DNA of 7,444 nt from Candidatus Krumholzibacteriia bacterium. Lineage in GTDB: Bacteria > Krumholzibacteriota > Krumholzibacteriia > LZORAL124-64-63. Under the pieces are notes generated by a model, which saw only the letters and a program-made list of their open reading frames with translations, did no database searches and had not been told where the DNA came from. Location: positions 1-7,444 of the forward strand of contig JALUJS010000549.1 of assembly GCA_027056825.1 (NCBI GenBank), given 5' to 3'. The translations under genes and the position numbers were made by a program. Below are positions 4,835 through 7,444 of this stretch, piece by piece (within the stretch, counting starts at the first letter, position 1; the number at the start of each line of letters is the position of its first letter).

Positions 4835-6787
4835 ATGGCCCAGACCGTCATCGAGAAGATCGTGCAGAACCACGCCCTCGACCTTCCCGCAGGGCATGAG
4901 GTCCAAGCGGGTGATTTCGTCACCCTCAGGCCCGACCATGTCATGACCCACGACAACACCTCCGCGGTGATGCTCAAGTTCCAGGGCCTGGGCGTCGAGC
5001 GCTTCGCCGACCCCGCTCAGCCCGTCTTCACCCTCGATCACAACATCCAGGACCTGGGCGAAAAGAACCAGGCCAAGTACGCGGCCATCGCCGAGTTCGC
5101 GCGCCGGCACGGGGTGACCGCCTATCCGGCCGGACGCGGCATCGGCCACCAGATCATGGTCGAGGAGGGCTACGTCAAACCGGGCGGGTTCTGCGTGGCC
5201 AGCGACAGCCACAGCAACACCTACGGCGCCCTGGGCGCCCTGGGCACCCCGGTGGTGCGCACCGACGCGGCCGCCCTGTGGGCCACCGGCAAAGTGTGGT
5301 GGCAGGTGCCGCCCACGGTGCAGGTCGTCTTGACCGGCAAGCTGCGGCCCGGGGTCACCGGCAAGGACGTGATCATCACCCTGTGCGGCATGTACAACCA
5401 GGGCGAGGTGCTCAACACGGTCATCGAATTTTCCGGCGACGGCGTCGCTTCCCTGAGCATGGAAGAACGCCTGACCATCGCCAACATGACCACCGAGTGG
5501 GGCGCTTTGGCGGGCTGGTTCCCCGTGGACGAGACCTGCCTGGCCTTCATGGCCGGACGGCGCGCATGGTTGACCGAACAGGGCCATCCCGAACGCATCA
5601 CCGCGGCCGAGCTGGACGCCTGGCGCAACGATCCCCCGCGCTCGGACCAGGACGCGTGGTACGCTGCGCGGATCGAGCTGGATCTGGGACAGGTCACGCC
5701 CCATGTGAGCGGACCGCACACCCTGCAGGTGGCCACATCGCTCCGCGAGCTGGCCGCCCGCCATATCAAAGTGGACAAGGCGTACCTGGTCTCGTGCACC
5801 AACAGCCGCCTGGGCGATATCGAGCAGGCCGCGGCCGTGGCCGAGGGCCGGAAGGTGGCCGACGGCGTGGAGTTCTACATCGCGGCGGCCAGCGCGCCCA
5901 TCGAGGAGGCCGCCCGCGCCAGCGGGGCCTGGCAGAAGCTGCTGGACGCCGGGGCCATTCCCCTGCCCCCCGGTTGCGGCCCGTGCATCGGCCTGGGCAA
6001 GGGCCTGCTGGAGCCGGACGAGGTGGGCATCTCGGCCACCAACCGCAACTTCAAGGGCCGCATGGGCAGCCGCGACGCCGAGGCCTACCTGGCCAGCCCC
6101 GCCGTGGTCACCGCCAGCGCTTTGGCCGGGTACATCACAGGCCCGCAGGACCTGTCCCTCGACGGCCCGGAACCCGAGCGCCGCATCGAGACCTTCCCCG
6201 CCCCGGATCGAGGCGGCGCCACCGTCGAGGTCCTGCCCGGCTTCCCGGCCGGGCATGAGGGCCGCATGCTGTACCTGCCCGCGGACAACCTCAACACCGA
6301 CGGCATCTACGGCAAGGATTACACCTACCGCGAGGACATGACGCCCGAGATGATGGCCGAGGTCGTCATGGAAAACTACGACCCCGGCTTCGCCAAGGTG
6401 GTCAAGCCGGGCGATGTCATCGTCGCCGGCTACAACTTCGGCACCGGCAGCTCGCGCGAGCAGGCCGCCACCGCCCTGATGGCCGCCGGCGTCAAGCTCG
6501 TCATCGCCGGCAGCTACAGCCAGACCTACCTGCGCAACGCCATCAACAACGGGTTCGTGTGCATCGAATGCCCGGCACTGGTGGAGGCCGTGAAGGCCGC
6601 CTTCAGCGCCGAGGCATCAGGCGACGCCAAGACCATCATCGATGAAGAAGGGCTGGCGCTGGACTTCTCCAACTCCAAGGTCACCTGGCGCGGGCGTCCG
6701 TTCGCCTTCGCTCCGCTCGGCAAGCCGGTCCAGGAGATCGTCATCGCCGGCGGGGTCGAGAACATGGTGCGCCAGGGCGCGCGGTAA
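4835..6787 (+). CDS. Aconitate hydratase family enzyme, single-chain homoaconitase (Lys4)-like
   Basis: A 650-aa iron-sulfur hydro-lyase with the large (LeuC-like) and small swivelling (LeuD-like) domains in one chain. The three [4Fe-4S] ligands are Cys321 (VSCTNSR), Cys381 and Cys384 (GCGPCIGLG). Active-site motifs are Asp124-Ser125-His126 (ASDSHSN), the arginines of NRNFKGR (Arg404, Arg409) and Ser540-Arg541 in the swivelling domain (FGTGSSREQAA). Segments such as PAGRGIGHQIMVEEGY, GTPVVRTDAAALWATG and LTIANMTTEWGAL closely match fungal homoaconitase Lys4 as I remember it, more than two-subunit LeuCD or AcnA/AcnB. Such proteins are normally annotated aconitate hydratase in bacteria. The substrate (citrate, homocitrate or both) is undecided. 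No transit or signal peptide is present, so it should be cytosolic. AGGAG (4821-4825) sits 9 nt before the ATG. The methyltransferase-like gene follows after 8 nt. Confidence 0.93.
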   Translation: MAQTVIEKIVQNHALDLPAGHEVQAGDFVTLRPDHVMTHDNTSAVMLKFQGLGVERFADPAQPVFTLDHNIQDLGEKNQAKYAAIAEFARRHGVTAYPAGRGIGHQIMVEEGYVKPGGFCVASDSHSNTYGALGALGTPVVRTDAAALWATGKVWWQVPPTVQVVLTGKLRPGVTGKDVIITLCGMYNQGEVLNTVIEFSGDGVASLSMEERLTIANMTTEWGALAGWFPVDETCLAFMAGRRAWLTEQGHPERITAAELDAWRNDPPRSDQDAWYAARIELDLGQVTPHVSGPHTLQVATSLRELAARHIKVDKAYLVSCTNSRLGDIEQAAAVAEGRKVADGVEFYIAAASAPIEEAARASGAWQKLLDAGAIPLPPGCGPCIGLGKGLLEPDEVGISATNRNFKGRMGSRDAEAYLASPAVVTASALAGYITGPQDLSLDGPEPERRIETFPAPDRGGATVEVLPGFPAGHEGRMLYLPADNLNTDGIYGKDYTYREDMTPEMMAEVVMENYDPGFAKVVKPGDVIVAGYNFGTGSSREQAATALMAAGVKLVIAGSYSQTYLRNAINNGFVCIECPALVEAVKAAFSAEASGDAKTIIDEEGLALDFSNSKVTWRGRPFAFAPLGKPVQEIVIAGGVENMVRQGAR

Positions 6788-6795
6788 GGAACAGG

Positions 6796-7389
6796 ATGCT
6801 GCTGCTGAAAGTGGGACTGCTCAGCGGGTTGTGGTGCTTTTTCCACAGCCTGCTGGTCACCCACTGGTGGGACCGCACCCTGCGGCGCCTGCTGCCGCGG
6901 GCCCATGTGCTGGGGCGGCTCGGCTTTGTGATCTTCAGCACCGTGACCTGGCTCTGGCTCATGCTCTGGATCCGCACCTTGCCGGAGAACCTGCTGTGGG
7001 CTTGGCCGGGATGGTGGGCCGTGCCGCGCTGGGCGGGGCTGGCCGCGGCGTTGGGGATGTTCTGGGCCGGTTCGCGCGCCTTCGACAACCGCACCTTCCT
7101 GGGCTTCAGCCAGCTACAGGCCTGGTTGCGGGGCGAAACAGCCCCCGAACCGCCGTTCCGCCAGACCGGCATCCTGCGGCGCATCCGCCACCCCTGGTAC
7201 GCCGGTTCCCTCCTGTTCTTCCTGTTCTGCCTACCGGTGACCGATGTCAACGCCATCTGGCGCGGCGTGTTCATCCTCTACACCCTGATCGGAACCGAGT
7301 TGGAAGAGCGCAAGCTGCTGCGCGAGATCGGCGAGCCCTACGTCGAATACCGACGCGAGGTGCCGCGCTACCTGCCGCGCTGGCGCTGA
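6796..7389 (+). CDS. Integral-membrane methyltransferase-like protein (ICMT/PEMT/NnrU-type)
   Basis: A 197-aa membrane protein with about five hydrophobic segments: residues 4-22, 38-60, 73-93, 134-149 and 152-167. The C-terminal part carries the hallmark of isoprenylcysteine carboxyl methyltransferase-like and phospholipid methyltransferase-like proteins: GILRRIRHPWYAG (125-137, RHP at 131-133), then ELEERKLLREIGEPYVEYR (168-186) and VPRYLPRW (189-196). In this superfamily the RHP and EE elements contribute to the S-adenosylmethionine site. The substrate is unknown; lipids, prenylated thiols and methanethiol are all precedents, and NnrU-like proteins share the fold without proven activity. 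The start at 6796 is preceded by AAGGA (6786-6790), which overlaps the TAA of the hydratase gene, so translation is probably coupled. A strong hairpin terminator begins 5 nt after the stop. Confidence 0.85.
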   Translation: MLLLKVGLLSGLWCFFHSLLVTHWWDRTLRRLLPRAHVLGRLGFVIFSTVTWLWLMLWIRTLPENLLWAWPGWWAVPRWAGLAAALGMFWAGSRAFDNRTFLGFSQLQAWLRGETAPEPPFRQTGILRRIRHPWYAGSLLFFLFCLPVTDVNAIWRGVFILYTLIGTELEERKLLREIGEPYVEYRREVPRYLPRWR

Positions 7390-7394
7390 AAACG

Positions 7395-7417
7395 AAACGG
7401 CACATATGTGCCGTTTT
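7395..7417 (+). terminator. Rho-independent terminator after the methyltransferase-like gene
   Basis: A perfect 22-bp palindrome (7395-7416) with arms AAACGGCACAT and ATGTGCCGTTT, followed directly by one further T. It begins 5 nt after the TGA of the membrane protein gene. The A-rich left flank (GAAAACGAAA) and T-rich right arm give a terminator shape on both strands, so it may act in both directions. The remaining bases to the window end (7418-7444) show nothing recognisable. Confidence 0.8.
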
Positions 7418-7444
7418 CCGCCCCATTGCCCCGCACGCCATCCC

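Noticed and set aside
4222..4977. A 251-codon minus-strand frame opposite the CBS gene and the start of the hydratase.
   Set aside because: It lies antisense to two well-supported genes, shows biased shadow composition and has no recognisable domain.
4763..6256. A 497-codon open frame on the minus strand opposite the aconitase-type gene.
   Set aside because: It mirrors the codon phase of a strongly conserved gene in GC-rich DNA. Its translation is rich in G, A, H, R and Q with no recognisable motif, and no ribosome site or promoter was evident.

Overview
The window is a GC-rich bacterial chromosomal segment with compact protein-coding genes. It holds no RNA genes, CRISPR array or transposase that I can see. 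The mix of genes would fit an uncultured, GC-rich Gram-negative lineage, perhaps of the FCB group (Krumholzibacteriota/Eisenbacteria-like). The relevant genes are a lipoprotein carrying a FlgD-Ig-like segment, a YyaL/DUF255 protein and a homoaconitase-type hydratase. That placement is an inference at modest confidence; no marker gene is present to confirm it.

Layout. (i) 2-1021, plus: the C-terminal part of a DUF255/thioredoxin-domain (YyaL/SPATA20-like) protein, cut by the left edge. (ii) 1022-1205: an intergenic region with a perfect inverted repeat and a good sigma70-type promoter. (iii) 1206-1913, plus: a small secreted lipoprotein in which a FlgD-Ig-like segment interrupts a carboxypeptidase-regulatory-like fold. 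(iv) 2027-2504, minus: a BrnT toxin / BrnA-CopG antitoxin module, toxin first, with overlapping genes and an AT-rich promoter whose -35/-10 spacer is itself an inverted repeat. (v) 2580-4143, minus: a 154-aa acidic protein of unknown function followed by a zinc-dependent medium-chain alcohol dehydrogenase. (vi) 4276-7389, plus: a two-CBS-domain protein, a single-chain aconitase-superfamily enzyme that most resembles fungal homoaconitase (Lys4), and a closely linked integral-membrane methyltransferase-like protein, ending in a clear hairpin terminator at 7395-7417.

How the genes work together. The toxin-antitoxin pair is a self-contained, self-regulated accessory unit, less GC-rich than its surroundings and inserted between two unrelated genes. 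The CBS protein, aconitase-type enzyme and membrane methyltransferase read in one direction. The last two are almost certainly co-transcribed (8-nt gap); the CBS gene is separated from them by 103 nt containing a hairpin. No pathway context decides whether the hydratase acts on citrate, homocitrate or another substrate. I found no new multi-gene system. The items most worth a second look are the eukaryote-like homoaconitase, the operator-in-spacer promoter of the toxin-antitoxin unit, the nested-domain lipoprotein and the orphan acidic protein.
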